From: Gigantopelta aegis
Lineage: Eukaryota; Mollusca; Gastropoda; Neomphalida; Peltospiridae
DNA: 64,000 nucleotides
Direction of reading: 5' to 3'
Assembly (NCBI RefSeq): GCF_016097555.1
Contig: NC_054706.1
Span: 76,888,254-76,952,253 of the forward strand
Shown here: positions 24,901 through 34,138 of the stretch, piece by piece
How the letters are laid out: each line of letters opens with the position of its first letter
Position numbering within the stretch: position 1 is the first letter of the stretch
Translations under genes and position numbers: made by a program
Notes under the pieces: generated by a model
What the model was told of the DNA's origin: nothing
What the model saw: the letters and a program-made list of their open reading frames with translations, nothing else
The model's database searches: none

Positions 24901-25016
24901 TTAGGAAGCTTGGTTCCATTGTTATACCATGGACTGTGAACGACAAGGCAGAGAAGGACTTTTTCCAACAGAGTTTGAAATGTCCAATCATGACGGACCA
25001 TGTTAAAGACTGTTGA
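11797..25016 (+). CDS. GDE1: GDE1-type membrane glycerophosphodiester phosphodiesterase, 6 exons
   Basis: Hydrolyses glycerophosphodiesters (glycerophosphoinositol and lysophospholipid-type substrates in characterised family members) to glycerol-3-phosphate and an alcohol. It is a membrane enzyme whose catalytic domain faces the lumen or outside. Exons join in phase: 11797-12078, 15776-15951, 16985-17090, 21851-21943, 23938-24152, 24884-25016, giving 334 aa against 331 in human GDE1. An N-terminal hydrophobic region covers about residues 11-46. Catalytic residues are visible: HR at 77-78 with EN at 86-87, ExD at 104/106, HD at 119-120, and D181/K183 in the strand before exon 4. A second hydrophobic segment lies near 255-285, as in the mammalian protein. 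The conserved HRGG reads HRAG here. The start is the ATG at 11797; the few codons open upstream lack another ATG. Introns 1, 2 and 4 carry tandem arrays near their acceptors, and intron 3 a non-LTR retroelement. Family identity is from recalled alignment to human GDE1, not a search. Confidence 0.93.
12079..15129 (+). other. GDE1 intron 1 (most of it): low-complexity DNA and hairpins
   Basis: Poly(C) at 12228-12245 and poly(A)-rich tracts at 12350-12420 and 13130-13200. Imperfect palindromes occur near 13260-13400, 14153-14330 (35-bp arms ATTGTCTGTTATTTC... and complement) and 14945-15045. No exon is needed here, since exons 1 and 2 join in phase. Confidence 0.6.
15130..15758 (+). repeat. 21-bp tandem array at the 3' end of GDE1 intron 1
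   Basis: About 30 degenerate 21-bp units of the form GTTGATTACGTGACTGACAT. The array stops about 17 bp before the exon 2 acceptor. The unit length (7 codons) makes long false open frames on both strands. Many units contain CTGATTAC, which fits the metazoan branch-point consensus CTRAY. Confidence 0.95.
15776..15951 (+). CDS. GDE1: GDE1 exon 2
   Basis: Encodes residues 95-152 plus two bases of codon 153. It contains the metal-binding ExD (VEVDL) and the catalytic HD (LFHDMSVDR), the most conserved stretch of the domain. The acceptor is TTTACTTAG at 15775; the donor is GTAACT at 15952. GC content rises sharply relative to the tandem array that ends about 17 bp before the exon. Confidence 0.93.
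16449..16862 (+). repeat. 52-bp tandem array in GDE1 intron 2
   Basis: Eight nearly identical 52-bp units starting TAAGCATTATAAATGTATG (unit starts at 16449, 16501, 16553 and so on). The array ends about 120 bp before exon 3. Units differ by single bases (for example ACGCGTGT versus ACGCTTGT or ACGAGTGT). Confidence 0.95.
16985..17090 (+). CDS. GDE1: GDE1 exon 3
   Basis: Completes the split Arg153 codon and encodes up to Gln188, including the strand with D181 and K183 (VYIDCKSK). The acceptor GTTTACAG ends at 16984 and the donor is GTAGTA at 17091. It ends in phase 0. Confidence 0.9.
17112..17275 (-). mobile_element. SINE fragment, reversed, in GDE1 intron 3
   Basis: Complement of the tail and body: ACACCACTAGAGCACATTG (complement of the GTGCTCTAGTGG tail), ATGTCAAACAT, GAAACCCGCTAC, ATGCACCATCCCACAGACAG. 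Confidence 0.75.
17630..17880 (+). mobile_element. SINE fragment, second tail type
   Basis: CCCCATTGGGCCTTTTC, GGATGGTGTATATAAAAGG, GACGCCATATAAAATTAAA and a tail ...AATAAAACATTTCTTTGG, the type seen complete at 23281-23677. Confidence 0.7.
18284..18520 (+). repeat. (GA)n, poly(G) and (CATA)n microsatellites
   Basis: A (GA)n run to 18349, then 12 G, then CATA/CAGA repeats to about 18520. All long frames here are repeat artefacts. Confidence 0.95.
18650..18800 (+). mobile_element. tRNA-like SINE head
   Basis: GCCTCAATAGCTCAGAGCGC resembles a tRNA 5' end/A box, and GGTTCGAGTCCC at 18717-18728 matches the Pol III B box. It is degenerate and lacks a convincing cloverleaf, so it reads as a SINE rather than a tRNA gene. 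Confidence 0.55.
18835..18975 (+). repeat. (CATA)n/(AC)n/(TA)n microsatellite
   Basis: Compound microsatellite in GDE1 intron 3, upstream of the retroelement fragment. Confidence 0.95.
19063..21490 (+). mobile_element. Non-LTR retroelement fragment in GDE1 intron 3 (split, decayed)
   Basis: Two pieces of one reverse-transcriptase frame. The YADD catalytic box (YADDTALF) is at 19075-19098. After about 1.3 kb of unrelated DNA the frame resumes at about 20443 (LNVN, then VLIFSGN, YKYLGLIF, LYGCEIWG) and runs through the post-RT region to about 21490, with stops (for example at 20814) and frameshifts. It is the same family as the copy at 40385-41899. 5'-truncated and inactive. Clade not determined. 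Confidence 0.8.
19190..20440. other. Unassigned insertion splitting the intron 3 retroelement
   Basis: About 1.25 kb unrelated to the flanking RT sequence. The first third is A-rich, with GT-rich runs at 19420-19460. The rest is more GC-balanced and has one short open frame (20198-20449) with no recognisable motif. I found no clear terminal repeats or target duplication. Confidence 0.5.
21851..21943 (+). CDS. GDE1: GDE1 exon 4 (93 bp)
   Basis: A small exon encoding residues 189-219. The core KLYNKAVVCSFFP corresponds to QLYNNSVVCSFLP in human GDE1. The acceptor TTATTTGTAG ends at 21850 and the donor is GTGGGT at 21944. Both borders are phase 0, fitting exons 3 and 5. It lies only about 90 bp after the last intronic open frame and some 360 bp after the retroelement that fills intron 3. 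Confidence 0.9.
22318..22890 (+). repeat. 61-bp array copying the GDE1 exon 5 acceptor (main block)
   Basis: About ten 61-bp units. Each holds TGTGTATAG followed by a diverged copy of the first 34 bp of exon 5 (GTCCAGAATGCTGATCC), then CTCATTAAGTATGTTTTCA. The later units are nearly identical, while those at the edges are diverged. A shorter second block with three units abuts the real exon at 23780-23937. Confidence 0.93.
23281..23677 (+). mobile_element. Full-length tRNA-derived SINE in GDE1 intron 4
   Basis: About 390 bp. The tRNA-like head has an A-box-like GTGGCGTCGTGGTAGGCC and a B-box-like GGGTTCGGATCCC. The body is shared with the other SINE type (AAAAGATCCCTTGCTGCTAA). The tail ends ATAAAACATTTC(TTTC)n. 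It sits between the two blocks of exon 5 acceptor copies. Confidence 0.85.
23780..23937 (+). repeat. Second block of exon 5 acceptor copies
   Basis: Three diverged units of the same 50-61-bp repeat lie directly upstream of the functional acceptor of exon 5. Each has (G)TAG followed by GTCCGGAAC or GTCCAGATG and a copy of the exon start. A SINE (23281-23677) lies between this block and the main block. Confidence 0.85.
23938..24152 (+). CDS. GDE1: GDE1 exon 5
   Basis: Encodes residues 220-290 plus two bases, including the C-terminal hydrophobic helix region (WSIYSWVWFLCG). The acceptor TGTGTGTAG ends at 23937 and the donor GTGCGG starts at 24153. The acceptor and the first roughly 34 bp of this exon are the template for the 61-bp tandem units upstream in intron 4 (22318-22890 and 23780-23937). 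Confidence 0.92.
24884..25016 (+). CDS. GDE1: GDE1 exon 6 (terminal)
   Basis: Completes Arg291 and encodes the last 43 residues: PWTVND aligns with the GWTVNT of human GDE1, and MTDHVKDC with TDSMVEDC. The stop is TGA at 25014-25016. The acceptor is AATATTTTCAG. The 3' UTR is AT-rich; I could not fix a poly(A) site. Confidence 0.9.
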
Positions 25017-26222
25017 TTACAGCTTTGACTAGTTATTGCTATAATGAATTCTAGTTGTTATCAGTTAATATGATTAGTTATTACGATAACAAATTATTAT
25101 TTCTATAATGATTTCCTGTTTCTAACAAATAATATGATTAAATATTGTACTAACTAGATATTGCTTTGTTGAATTCGTGTTATAACTAGTCACTATGACT
25201 AGTTATTGCTCTGACTAGCTATTGCTGTTATGACGTGTTGCGATTAGTTAATATGATTAGTTATTGCTATGACTAGTAATTCTTATAATGAATTATTTTA
25301 TAAACAGAAACTATGATTAATTATTGCTGTGACTATTTATAATCATGATGAATTCTTGAATTGTTTTCCTGTTATAAGCAGTTAATATGATTTACCATTG
25401 CTCCAAATAATATTTTGATAAATACTTGTTATTAGCAGTTAACAAGATTAGTCATTCCTCTCATGTGTCATTGCTATCTTGAATTCGTCTTACGGATCAA
25501 CTAATATGATTAGGTATTGTTACAATAAGTTTTTTTGTGATCATTACTTGTGACAACCCATTTGTAATAACTAATTGTTATGATTAACTGATATTCATGT
25601 TTAACAGAGTGCAATTAGTATGTGTGATCATACACTTTATGTTTATGGTAGTTTTTACATTTCCAACAATTAGCATTTATAACCTGCGTGTTTACAAGAC
25701 TGTGGTTCACAATGTATGATTTTTCCTGTTTTAACTTTAATAGCAGGATCGAATGTGGCTGAATAGCCCCCAAAATATTGCTTGAAAATCTATACATTTG
25801 TAACACACTGGTTGTTTTTCCATTGCCAAAAGTGTGCACACCTTTTGAACCCTACCTCCTCTCGCTGAGCCAAACTCTCAAACATCGCGTCATGCAACGT
25901 CATCAAAATGTACTCGTTGTATGCATGGCTTTATACCCATGTCACAAAACGTAAATACACACTATTACGTACTCCAGCAAGAGGGGTTATCATTGGAAAA
26001 AAACCCCGCACAAATCTCTTTAATTCTTCCCCAATTACTAGAAGTGAATATGTGAATCACAACTCGTGTATCAAGTAAAACTATACTGGGTGAATAAATT
26101 CTCATCCGGAAATGAACAGTGTAGTGAGACCCAAGGAGGGGATTGAGGCGGGGGGTGGGGTGGGGTGTCAACCCTGCTCTTTCAGATGTCCCGATATTAT
26201 GTACGTCAGAGTAAACTATATT
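25017..26222. other. GDE1 3' flank, AT-rich, no gene seen
   Basis: 25020-25620 is full of loosely repeated TGACTAGTTATTGCTATAA-like phrases, a decayed simple array. A minus frame at 25839-25615 shows no recognisable family. Confidence 0.45.
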
Positions 26223-26430
26223 TTAAAGGTGCAGACCCTAATTTCAACCCGTAAAAATGGACACTAAGTTTCGTTAATCTACAAGCCTGTAACATATCTG
26301 GATAAAGTTACAACAGAGTGATTCAATCTGAACAATAAAATCTAAGTAAAGTATGATTTCAGTCATCAAAAACGGCTCTAACAGTGAACAATGTGTTTTA
26401 GTGTTTAAAAACTAGGGTCTGTCCCTTTAA
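26223..26430. mobile_element. Short MITE, 208 bp
   Basis: Imperfect terminal inverted repeats TTAAAGGTGCAGACCCTA / TAGGGTCTGTCCCTTTAA with TTAA at both ends. Different internal sequence from the 384-bp family but the same target type. Confidence 0.75.
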
Positions 26431-27664
26431 CGGCTGGCAGAAAGACAGATTTATTCCACATAAACATTGGGAGTACCTGAGCTCATGTTATGGACTGTAT
26501 CCACCATCCAATATAAGCCCCTGAAAATATATGTATGTTCATGAATGTTGTATATAGGGTGAACAAGAATGAGTCATTCTATTGATTGTAAGTCACATCC
26601 TCAGGTTTAGAATTAGAGTATGATCGAGGTCGTATGTTTTAGACTTTACGAAGCAGCAACGTTATAGACCTGTATGTTGCGTTTGTCGATTATGTTTGTT
26701 AAAGTTGATATTGTGTGTGTATTAGTGAACGAAATATACTCGCCATCTGTATAATGATTTTATTTTAGTGATATGCATTTTATGTTTCCATGTTATCTTT
26801 CTGTGCCAAACAGATACTCAAAGCACCATGAAATATTCCTATATTGATATTTACTATAGCAGTTGTATTCTTACTGTTTTATTATTAATACTTATTGAAT
26901 AATTTTATGTTAATACTTATATAGTCCTTCCCACACTGAACGCCTTTTTTTGCATACTGTGGAATTTACTACAAGTTATTTATTTCTGAGCCGATTGTTT
27001 TCTGCACGCAGAAATAATGAGTTTTTGTTATTTCCAAAAAATATCTCCTTTTCCTTTTACGTCAAACCAAAATAAAATTATTTACAAAAAAAAAAGAAAA
27101 ATGTTTTTGTAGGAGGATGGGACGGACTATAGCATTACCGTGACACGCTAATATAAACATTTATTACATACCTGTAAGAGATAACGAATTTAATAACAAA
27201 ATCGTACGTCACATTGTGAGATACCGTTGACAAAGCTGGGATATAAGCTGTAACGCGATTGGCCAACAACACATTAAGGGAGAATGGGATCAACACAATG
27301 TGACGTAAGATTTTGTACATATCTTACTGAAAGCAGTGCCGAATTCAGCCAGACCGAGCAGAAAAACGTCCGCCAAACTGGTTTAAGCGCTTCATGTTAA
27401 CACGAATGAGTATTTCACAAACCAGTAAAAATAGTTCGCAAACGTTAGCTAAAAAAAAAACCCGGCTGGCTGAACGTAGGGCTGATTTTACTCTCAGTAA
27501 TACGAAGTAGTTTTAAAACTGCCGTCGAATGAACTATTTATGAAACCAAATCTGGGTCATTAACCTCGATTGTATGCGGGGCCTATGCTGACCCTCGAAC
27601 ACCAGCTGCTCTGTGTGTTTACTTTTGTTACTTTTTTATGAATTCTAAGCAATAATTATAGGTA

Positions 27665-27830
27665 GGTAATAAATAAAATACTACACTCCTTTCAGTTTAA
27701 TACCATTTTTATGAACTCATACAGTAGAAAATGGCAGCTAGGTCGCTTTCGCTCGCTAGATACCATTTTCTAATGTATTCGTTCATAAAAATGGTATTAA
27801 ACTGAAAGTCGTGTAGTATTCTCTATATGT
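27665..27830. repeat. Palindromic hairpin element
   Basis: Arms at about 27678-27745 and 27764-27826 (ACTACAC...TTTCAGTTTAATACCATT and complement) around a TCGCTTTCGCTCGC core. Same architecture as 9072-9240. Confidence 0.8.
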
Positions 27831-28289
27831 CTGTAGATATGTTGCCCCACTTACAAACATGTACGCACGAACACCCAAACACACCTTTTCAGGTAACTTA
27901 TGATAAAATGACAACTGTATAATGTCAAGAAGACAGAAATTGTTGACAACAACTCATGTATATGCGATAAATTATTATATTGTATTGCCATTACGTTTGT
28001 ATTCTAGAGTTTCCCTTTCTGTACTGTAATACTGTCAAACAATGAATGCTACTAAAGCTATGATTTATCTTCTTAACAATTATGTTTGTTTGTTTGTTTT
28101 TAATAGTGCTAATTTCATGTTACGAGAAAGTATTAGGTTGCTAGTTAGAACGGATCATAGGATGGTATGTGTAATTGTTTCAAATACCGACAAGCCATAA
28201 AATGAATAACATTTGTTTAAACAAATTTCCCACTTGTGACAGCGTTTATTCTGTGAATAGTGAATAAATACTCTGTGTTTATTACGGTT

Positions 28290-28460
28290 GTCTCACGTTC
28301 CGTTTATTAGTGGCAGGGTGCAGCTCACTGGTCAGAGCAATGACGTTCGGGTAGTCTTAGGATCGATCCTTCTCGGTGGACCAAGTGGATTTTTCTCATC
28401 CAGTAACAAAGCCTCATGGCACATATTTCATATGGCGCTGGCATGCTACGAAATAACAAG
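28290..28460 (+). mobile_element. SINE head fragment
   Basis: GTGCAGCTCACTGGTCAGAG, GGATCGATCCTTCTCGGTGG, then a diverged body. Truncated. Confidence 0.55.
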
Positions 28461-28589
28461 ACGGCGACATGAATAGTCTTTGTGGTTGTATAATAACAAG
28501 ACGGCGATATGAATAGTCTTTGTAGTTATATAATAACACATTTATAGATGACCCTCCCCCCACTCCAAACATTTCGGTGCCTGTCTCTG

Positions 28590-28785
28590 GGGGTGAGGCG
28601 TAGTCGAATCGTAAAACACTCGCCTGATACGCGATGGATCTAGGATCGATTCCCATTGGTACATTTCTCGTTCCAACCAGTGCTGGACAGCAAAAACCTG
28701 GTGTGTACTATCCTGTCATACAAAAAGATGCCTTGCTAACTGCGGCAGCAGATTGTCCTCTCATTATCTGTAGTACTTAGCCATA
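28590..28785 (+). mobile_element. SINE copy, degraded
   Basis: GAGGCGTAGTCGAATCG, CGCCTGATACGCGATGG, TCTCGTTCCAACCAGTGC, ACTATCCTGTCAT. Lacks the tail; the next SINE follows at once. Confidence 0.65.
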
Positions 28786-28789
28786 TGTC

Positions 28790-29010
28790 GCGCAGTCGTT
28801 GGGTCCATTGGGCTATTTCTCGTTCCAGCCAGTGCACCACGACTGGCATATCAAAGGCCGTCTGTGAGATTGTGCATATAAAAGATCCCTTGCTATCAAT
28901 GGAAAATTGTAGCGGGTGTCTTCTCTAAGACTATATGTCAAACTTACCAAATGATTGACATCCAATAGCCGATAATTAACAAATCAGTGTGCTCTAGTGG
29001 TGTCGTTAAA
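28790..29010 (+). mobile_element. SINE copy, 5'-truncated with tail
   Basis: GGTCCATTGGGCTATTTCTC, CAGTGCACCACGACTGG, GCATATAAAAGATCCCTTG and tail GTGCTCTAGTGGTGTCGTT. Confidence 0.82.
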
Positions 29011-29086
29011 GTGTCTTTTCGTCGTTTCTTCTCTGTCTGTATACATCTCAGTCTGTCTATATGTCTGTCTGTCTGTCTGACCTCCC

Positions 29087-29091
<5 letters not shown>

Positions 29092-29180
<89 letters not shown>
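29092..29180 (+). repeat. (TC)n microsatellite
   Basis: About 44 TC dinucleotides. No coding meaning. Confidence 0.97.
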
Positions 29181-29182
<2 letters not shown>

Positions 29183-29599
29183 GAAACCCTGTAAATTCGT
29201 ACTGATGTTAAATTGTTAATATATGGACAGTGCTCTGTACTATCTAGAAACAATCTTTTACTGCTAATTAGGAGTATGTATGTGGCATCACGTGTGTCAC
29301 ATTAACCCGGTTGTTCAAGTATGTTAAGAACTTTAAATTAAAGTCAGTGCAAGCAGGACAGCTACGTTGCGCTGGGCCCCGATAATATATATATATAGAA
29401 CAAGAACAAGTTTATTCAATATTAAGGCCACAGGCCCAAAAGAAAACAAAAAACCAATATATATTTTGTCGCATGCAAGTGGTTAACTTACCAAAGATTT
29501 GTTTGTCTGAGCAGAAAGACAGAGCTGAGCTTTATTCCAAGATAATTTAGGAGTGAACATAATACCTAAATACTTGTAAAAAAAAAAAAAAAAAAAGTT

Positions 29600-29890
29600 G
29601 TTTTATTTAATGACCCCACTAGAGCACATTGATTTTTTTTATCTTATCATCGGCTATTGGACGTCAAACATATGGTCATTCTGACACTGTTTTATAGAGG
29701 AAACCCGCTGTCGCCACATAGGCTACTCTTTTACGACAGACAGCAAGGGAACTTTTATGTGCGCTTCCCACAGGGAGGATAGCACAAACCATGGCCTTTG
29801 TTGAACCAGTTATGGATCACTGGTCGGTGCAAATGGTTTACCCATTGAGCCTTGCGGAGCACTCACTCGGGGTTTGGAGTCGGTTCAAGT
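29600..29890 (-). mobile_element. SINE copy, reversed
   Basis: Complement of the second tail type: GTTTTATTTAATGACCCC, GAAACCCGCTGTCGCCAC, then AACCAGTTATGGATCACTGG and GTTTGGAGTCGG near the head, matching 23281-23677 in reverse. Confidence 0.82.
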
Positions 29891-30519
29891 GCAGTTGAAC
29901 TTGTATTTCATACTTGTGCATGATATTATTATATGGTAACCAGACACTGTAACTTTGAATAAGTAACACGAAAGCCTGCTTGGTTTTCTTCAATTATTAA
30001 ATTTTCATCACACCAGCCTTGCAAGCGATCATTTAAAATTGATGCAAAAATCTTATTTAAAGAATCGGTCAATGAAATCCCTCTATAGTTATTTGGCTAA
30101 TTTCTTGATCCAGATTTAAAAATGGGGCATATGATACTATAAGAACCTGAAAGACAAAACCGTAATACACGATCAAGACCGTATCTCTGCACAATGCAGA
30201 GTTGAATGGACATTTGGCAAAATAGTGCTTGAGTCTGTGAATCTCTATCTAGAGCCCCGGTGAGGTCCTTCACTGAAGATTTCATCCCTCTTGCACCGCC
30301 AAAAAGAGGACTGCCACTCACTGACTGCTATAATTAAAACTACCACTGGACACAGGTTATATATAAGAAAACAAACTCTTAACCTGGGCGCCCCCGGCCA
30401 GATTCTAAATCATTGGCATGTTGAAACCAGCAGAAGCTTCAATTACTGATACTTGGATACTCAGGCCCGACATAATGCGCTTAGGTTTACAGCAGCCACG
30501 TAGGGTACACTGTATAATA

Positions 30520-31089
30520 TTAAAGGGACTGCCCTGTGTTTGCTGCATTTGTTAAGATGTTGTTGACTTATGCTAGGGTGCAATTGTCAACTGTCACGAC
30601 GAAGTTGGCCAACTCGATGGTTGCGTTGGTATTTCCCCAACTCCCGACTCAGACGGGTGTGCTCAGATTAACAACTAATGTGTTATACGACGAGAAGTGG
30701 GTTGTAAGAGCGCTCAGACTAGCAACTGGACAATCCTAGAAGTCGTGACAGCAGAGTTGACCAACTTTGTCCTAGCAGTTGGTAGTCTGACCCTATCATT
30801 GCAAGGTCTTTTTAACGACTGTAATTATGTATTAAAATTAGTTTTTTTTGCATGAATTATCAGTGGCTGTATGTTAAATGTGTTTCTGATCGTCCTTGTG
30901 TTTGCACTCGTTCAAACCTTTTCATTACTTTTGTCGAATGTACGCAATTATGTGGACACGAAATTCAGTTTGGGCAACTTAGAAGTATTAAGATGATTAA
31001 AAAAAACCCACATTGAATATTCAAAGATGTTTAGTTTTTTTTAGTGTGAATCATTTGACAATGCAGTCACGTCAGGACAGTCCCTTTAA
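30520..31089. mobile_element. TTAA MITE, diverged and enlarged copy
   Basis: Ends TTAAAGGGACTGCCCTG and CAGGACAGTCCCTTTAA. It is related to the 384-bp family but 570 bp long because about 200 bp of unrelated sequence (about 30570-30775) sits near its left end. It lies some 280 bp upstream of the GPx coding start. Confidence 0.7.
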
Positions 31090-31374
31090 TCGAGATCAGA
31101 TACAATGTGATAAAGTAGGCAAAATGATGCTCCATTTATTTAATAACTGTCAGGTGTATTGTCAGCTGTGAATTTGCCATGTCACTAACAACTCGTGACC
31201 AGGCTGTTGCAAGATAATATATTTAATATCGCTCCCGACATACTGGGACCAGTTGTCGTGAGAACGTCGCAACTGTTCTGTTCTGTGTAGCTACGTTGTC
31301 TAGTCTCTGTCTACACCAGAAAGTCTCCAACCACTGTGCGTATAGCTACGTTGTCTAGACTCATCAAACCAGGG

Positions 31375-31734
31375 ATGGGGACTCCTAGAGGGTTCGCCAT
31401 TTTGGGAATCGTATTAAGTCTGACGTGCCTTGCTAGCGGACAGAAGTTCAACTGTTCGCCGTCACTGCCGACGGAGAGCGTCTACGGCTTCACCGTGCCT
31501 GACGTGTACCAGAGTAAAAACATATCTCTAGGGGAGTACAAGGGCAAGGTGTTGCTCGTGGCCAATGTGGCGACCTACTGAGGGTTAACAGTCACCCACT
31601 ACAGCGGACTGAATGCACTACAGTCTATGTTCCAAGGCAAGGGATTCCAAGTTCTCGGATTTCCGTGCGACCAATTCGGACAGGTTCGAGTTTAATAATA
31701 CAATGTTGGCATGTTCCTACATTCGGATGTAGGC

Positions 31735-31769
<35 letters not shown>

Positions 31770-32069
31770 TGGGGAAATAGAGAGAGAGAGAGAATGTACA
31801 ATGAAACAACAAGTTGTACCTACTGAGAGGGATGGGATGAAAATGTGCCCTGTTTATTTTAACGTTTCCTTTAAGTCTAGCTGCAGAAGACACTGTAATA
31901 CTGTACTGTGATTCTGTTTTACGAACCTCCATCTATCTAAACCTTCTTCCTCCTCCCCTTTCTCTTTTGGTATCTCTTTCTTTCTCTCTCTGTATCTCTG
32001 TCTCTTTCTCTCTCTGTATCTGTGTCTCTCTGTCTCTCTGTGTCTCTCTCTCTCTGTGTGTCTCTCTGT

Positions 32070-32148
<79 letters not shown>

Positions 32149-32830
32149 TCTATCTGTAACACCCATTGTATGACTTTAATTATATGTGTTACAGCAAGAG
32201 CCAGGTGATACTGGTGATGAGATCATGAATGGTGTCAAGTACGTGAGGCCAGGTAACGGCTTCGTCCCCAACTTCCAGATGTTTAACAAGTTAGACGTCA
32301 ACGGTGACAATGAACATCCTCTCTACACCTACCTCAAGGTAAGCGACGTTTCTGGGCCCAGTTCCACGAAGCGATCTTAGCGATAAGATCATCATAAGTA
32401 CATACGATTGTTATCCCTTTAAGGTGATCGTAGCGCTAAAATCACTTAACGGAACGGGGCCCTGATATCTTATTGAATTAATGAGCACACCACATGTTTC
32501 AACAGATTATGCAACAGAATATGAACGAGTCCATTAGAATTTCTTACTGTAAATTGTATTGTATAATAACCATTTATATACGCATGTCTAGTGCCCTCCT
32601 TCATAAATGTCTGATTTCTGTTTTCGTTTCCACATTCACAGAAATACTGCCCCCAGACGTCTAACATGTTCCGGCCTCGTATCAACTATTCGCCAATCAA
32701 AGTAGGTGACGTCATCTGGAACTTTGAAAGTTTTCTCATCAGCAGGGAGGGACAGACAGTGAAACGCTTCTACCCAGAAGTCGACCCGCTCCAACTACAG
32801 GACGACATTAAACACGAACTGGGTGGATAG
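31375..32830 (+). CDS. Secreted selenocysteine glutathione peroxidase, 3 exons
   Basis: Reduces hydroperoxides with glutathione or another thiol; the signal peptide predicts secretion. Exons 31375-31683, 32195-32338 and 32642-32830 join in phase to 213 codons. The start is ATG 31375; the frame is open further upstream but without an ATG. Residues 7-22 form a signal peptide. TGA at 31579-31581 is codon 69 in the family motif VANVATY-U-GLT. The catalytic tetrad is complete: Sec69, Gln104 (first codon of exon 2), Trp177 and Asn178 (WNFESF). GFPCDQFG and [14 protein letters not shown] are further family signatures. Sequons at NCS26 and NIS49. The usual animal length is about 200-226 aa, so the gene is complete. 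The SECIS candidate follows in the 3' UTR. The signal peptide suggests the GPx3/5/6 group; exact orthology is not claimed. Confidence 0.95.
31579..31581 (+). other. In-frame TGA selenocysteine codon of GPx
   Basis: The TGA sits exactly where animal GPx proteins carry Sec (after ATY, before GLT). The frame continues for 34 codons to the exon 1 donor and through two more exons. Automatic gene finders will end the protein here or call a pseudogene. Confidence 0.95.
31737..31768 (+). repeat. Run of 32 G in GPx intron 1
   Basis: An uninterrupted poly(G) of 32 bases about 55 bp after the exon 1 donor. It could form G-quadruplexes in the nascent RNA, and its length may be a sequencing approximation. 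Confidence 0.9.
32055..32155 (+). repeat. (TC)n microsatellite in GPx intron 1
   Basis: Pyrimidine-rich TC repeat ending about 40 bp before the exon 2 acceptor. It makes false Arg-Glu open frames on the opposite strand. Confidence 0.95.
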
Positions 32831-33004
32831 AGTCAGGGAGACCCTTCACAGTGTTCACACCATCACTCACAGCTGAGACGTAATGACAGACAATAATCAC
32901 GTGGTATTGAAAGAAACACTTGATATTTCGCAACACAAACGTATTTAAAACACATATATTGGTATCGGGTGCAACATACCATAACTTTAGATCACGCATG
33001 TAAT

Positions 33005-33066
33005 AAATATTATGACAAGTTCACTGAAAATAGCTGATTGGCTACTAGTGTGCTTCGAATGGTTTC
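33005..33066 (+). promoter_or_regulatory. SECIS element candidate in the GPx 3' UTR
   Basis: Core ATGA at 33012-33015, then an 11-nt strand ending in an unpaired AAAA (33027-33030), a small extra hairpin TAGC/GCTA (33031-33044), a strand TAGTGTGCTT pairing with AAGTTCACTG, then CGAA (33056-33059) as the 3' half of the non-Watson-Crick quartet. Spacing fits a form 2 eukaryotic SECIS. It lies about 180 nt after the stop codon. Helix I pairing is weak by eye. Confidence 0.72.
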
Positions 33067-33131
33067 TGACGTCATAAGGGCTTAGTGCATTCGCTTCTAT
33101 GACAGAAGAGCTACTTTATGAACACGCGTGA

Positions 33132-33166
33132 AATAAACTTTTGTATGTATGCATGGATGAAATAAA
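33132..33166 (+). terminator. GPx polyadenylation signals
   Basis: Two AATAAA hexamers (33132-33137 and 33161-33166) downstream of the SECIS candidate, consistent with the 3' end of the GPx transcript. No cleavage site can be fixed from sequence alone. Confidence 0.55.
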
Positions 33167-33589
33167 GACTTTAAATTTTTTTATGCAATATTTTCTTTTG
33201 ATATGTGGTCGGACATTGGGGATTTATTTATTTATTTTTATTTCTCTGTCACCTTTCCTTTCTTACCTCTAAATACCATCTTATTTGTTCCCGATCTGGC
33301 AGTTTCTCCTGTCTTTCAATATCTTTTGCTGTCTACGTCCACATTCCAGTCCTTGTCTCTCCAACCATGTTTGTGTCTGTTGTGATCATCCATGACACGT
33401 ACTTGCCATGCAGTTCCCATCAGCTTTTGCCGCGGGCTTAATCTGACCATTTCTGGGAGTGTTTAGTGGTTCCTTTTAATATTATTAATAGCCACCTACT
33501 ATAGTCTCCTATTATTGGCGATTGCTAGTTAGTGCCGTGAGTCAGACCAGCTTTATTAGCAGCAGATGGGCACCTGCACCCGTGTAGCG

Positions 33590-33872
33590 AGGTCTGGCTC
33601 GATCGGTAGAGCGCTCGCTTCTGAGGTGCTTAGGCCGAAGAATTGCACCCCCGCGGTGGACCTATTTTCCCATTCCAACAAGTAATAGGTATTTCAAAGG
33701 TCGTGATATTTTCTGTCCTGTTAGTGGGAAACTGTATGCAAAAGATACAGTGCTGTCAATGGAAACAATGTAGCGGGCTTCCTCTGACTACGTGCCACAA
33801 TGAAGAGATAGTTGACATCCAATAGCCTTTAATTAATAAATGTGCTCTAGTGGTGTCGTGTAACAAAACAAA
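33590..33872 (+). mobile_element. SINE copy
   Basis: tRNA-like head with GTAGAGCGCTCGCTTCTGAG, then AAAAGATACAGTGCTG, CATCCAATAGCC and tail GTGCTCTAGTGGTGTCGTG. Confidence 0.8.
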
Positions 33873-33984
33873 CTTTAAAACTGAAGAAATTCCATAGAGG
33901 TATGCAATGACCTGTACAGCTCAGAAGATAGTCGGCTGAAACTGACAGACCAAGATCCAAGCAGATTGAAATGGTAAGAGAAAA

Positions 33985-34135
33985 GCTAGTGCACCACGAC
34001 TGGTATATCAAAGGTCGTGGTATGTGCCATCCTGTCTGGGGGAGAAATAGCCCAACGGGCCCTCCGACAGAGATCGATCCCAGACCGATCGCGCATCCAG
34101 CGAACGCTTAACCACTGGGCTTCGTCCCGCCCTAG
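33985..34135 (-). mobile_element. SINE fragment, reversed
   Basis: AGAAATAGCCCAACGGGCC, GAGATCGATCCCAGACCG and AACCACTGGGCTTCGTCCC at the head end (complement strand). It joins a forward TGCACCACGACTGGTATATC piece, so it is a rearranged copy. Confidence 0.65.
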
Positions 34136-34138
34136 TTT

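Noticed and set aside
25615-25839. 74-codon minus-strand frame with HTFGNGKTT
   Set aside because: The nucleotide-binding look is superficial; upstream frame is broken and no domain context exists.
31579-31581. TGA as a premature stop, making GPx a pseudogene
   Set aside because: It falls exactly on the Sec position, the frame is intact afterwards over three exons, and a SECIS candidate follows.
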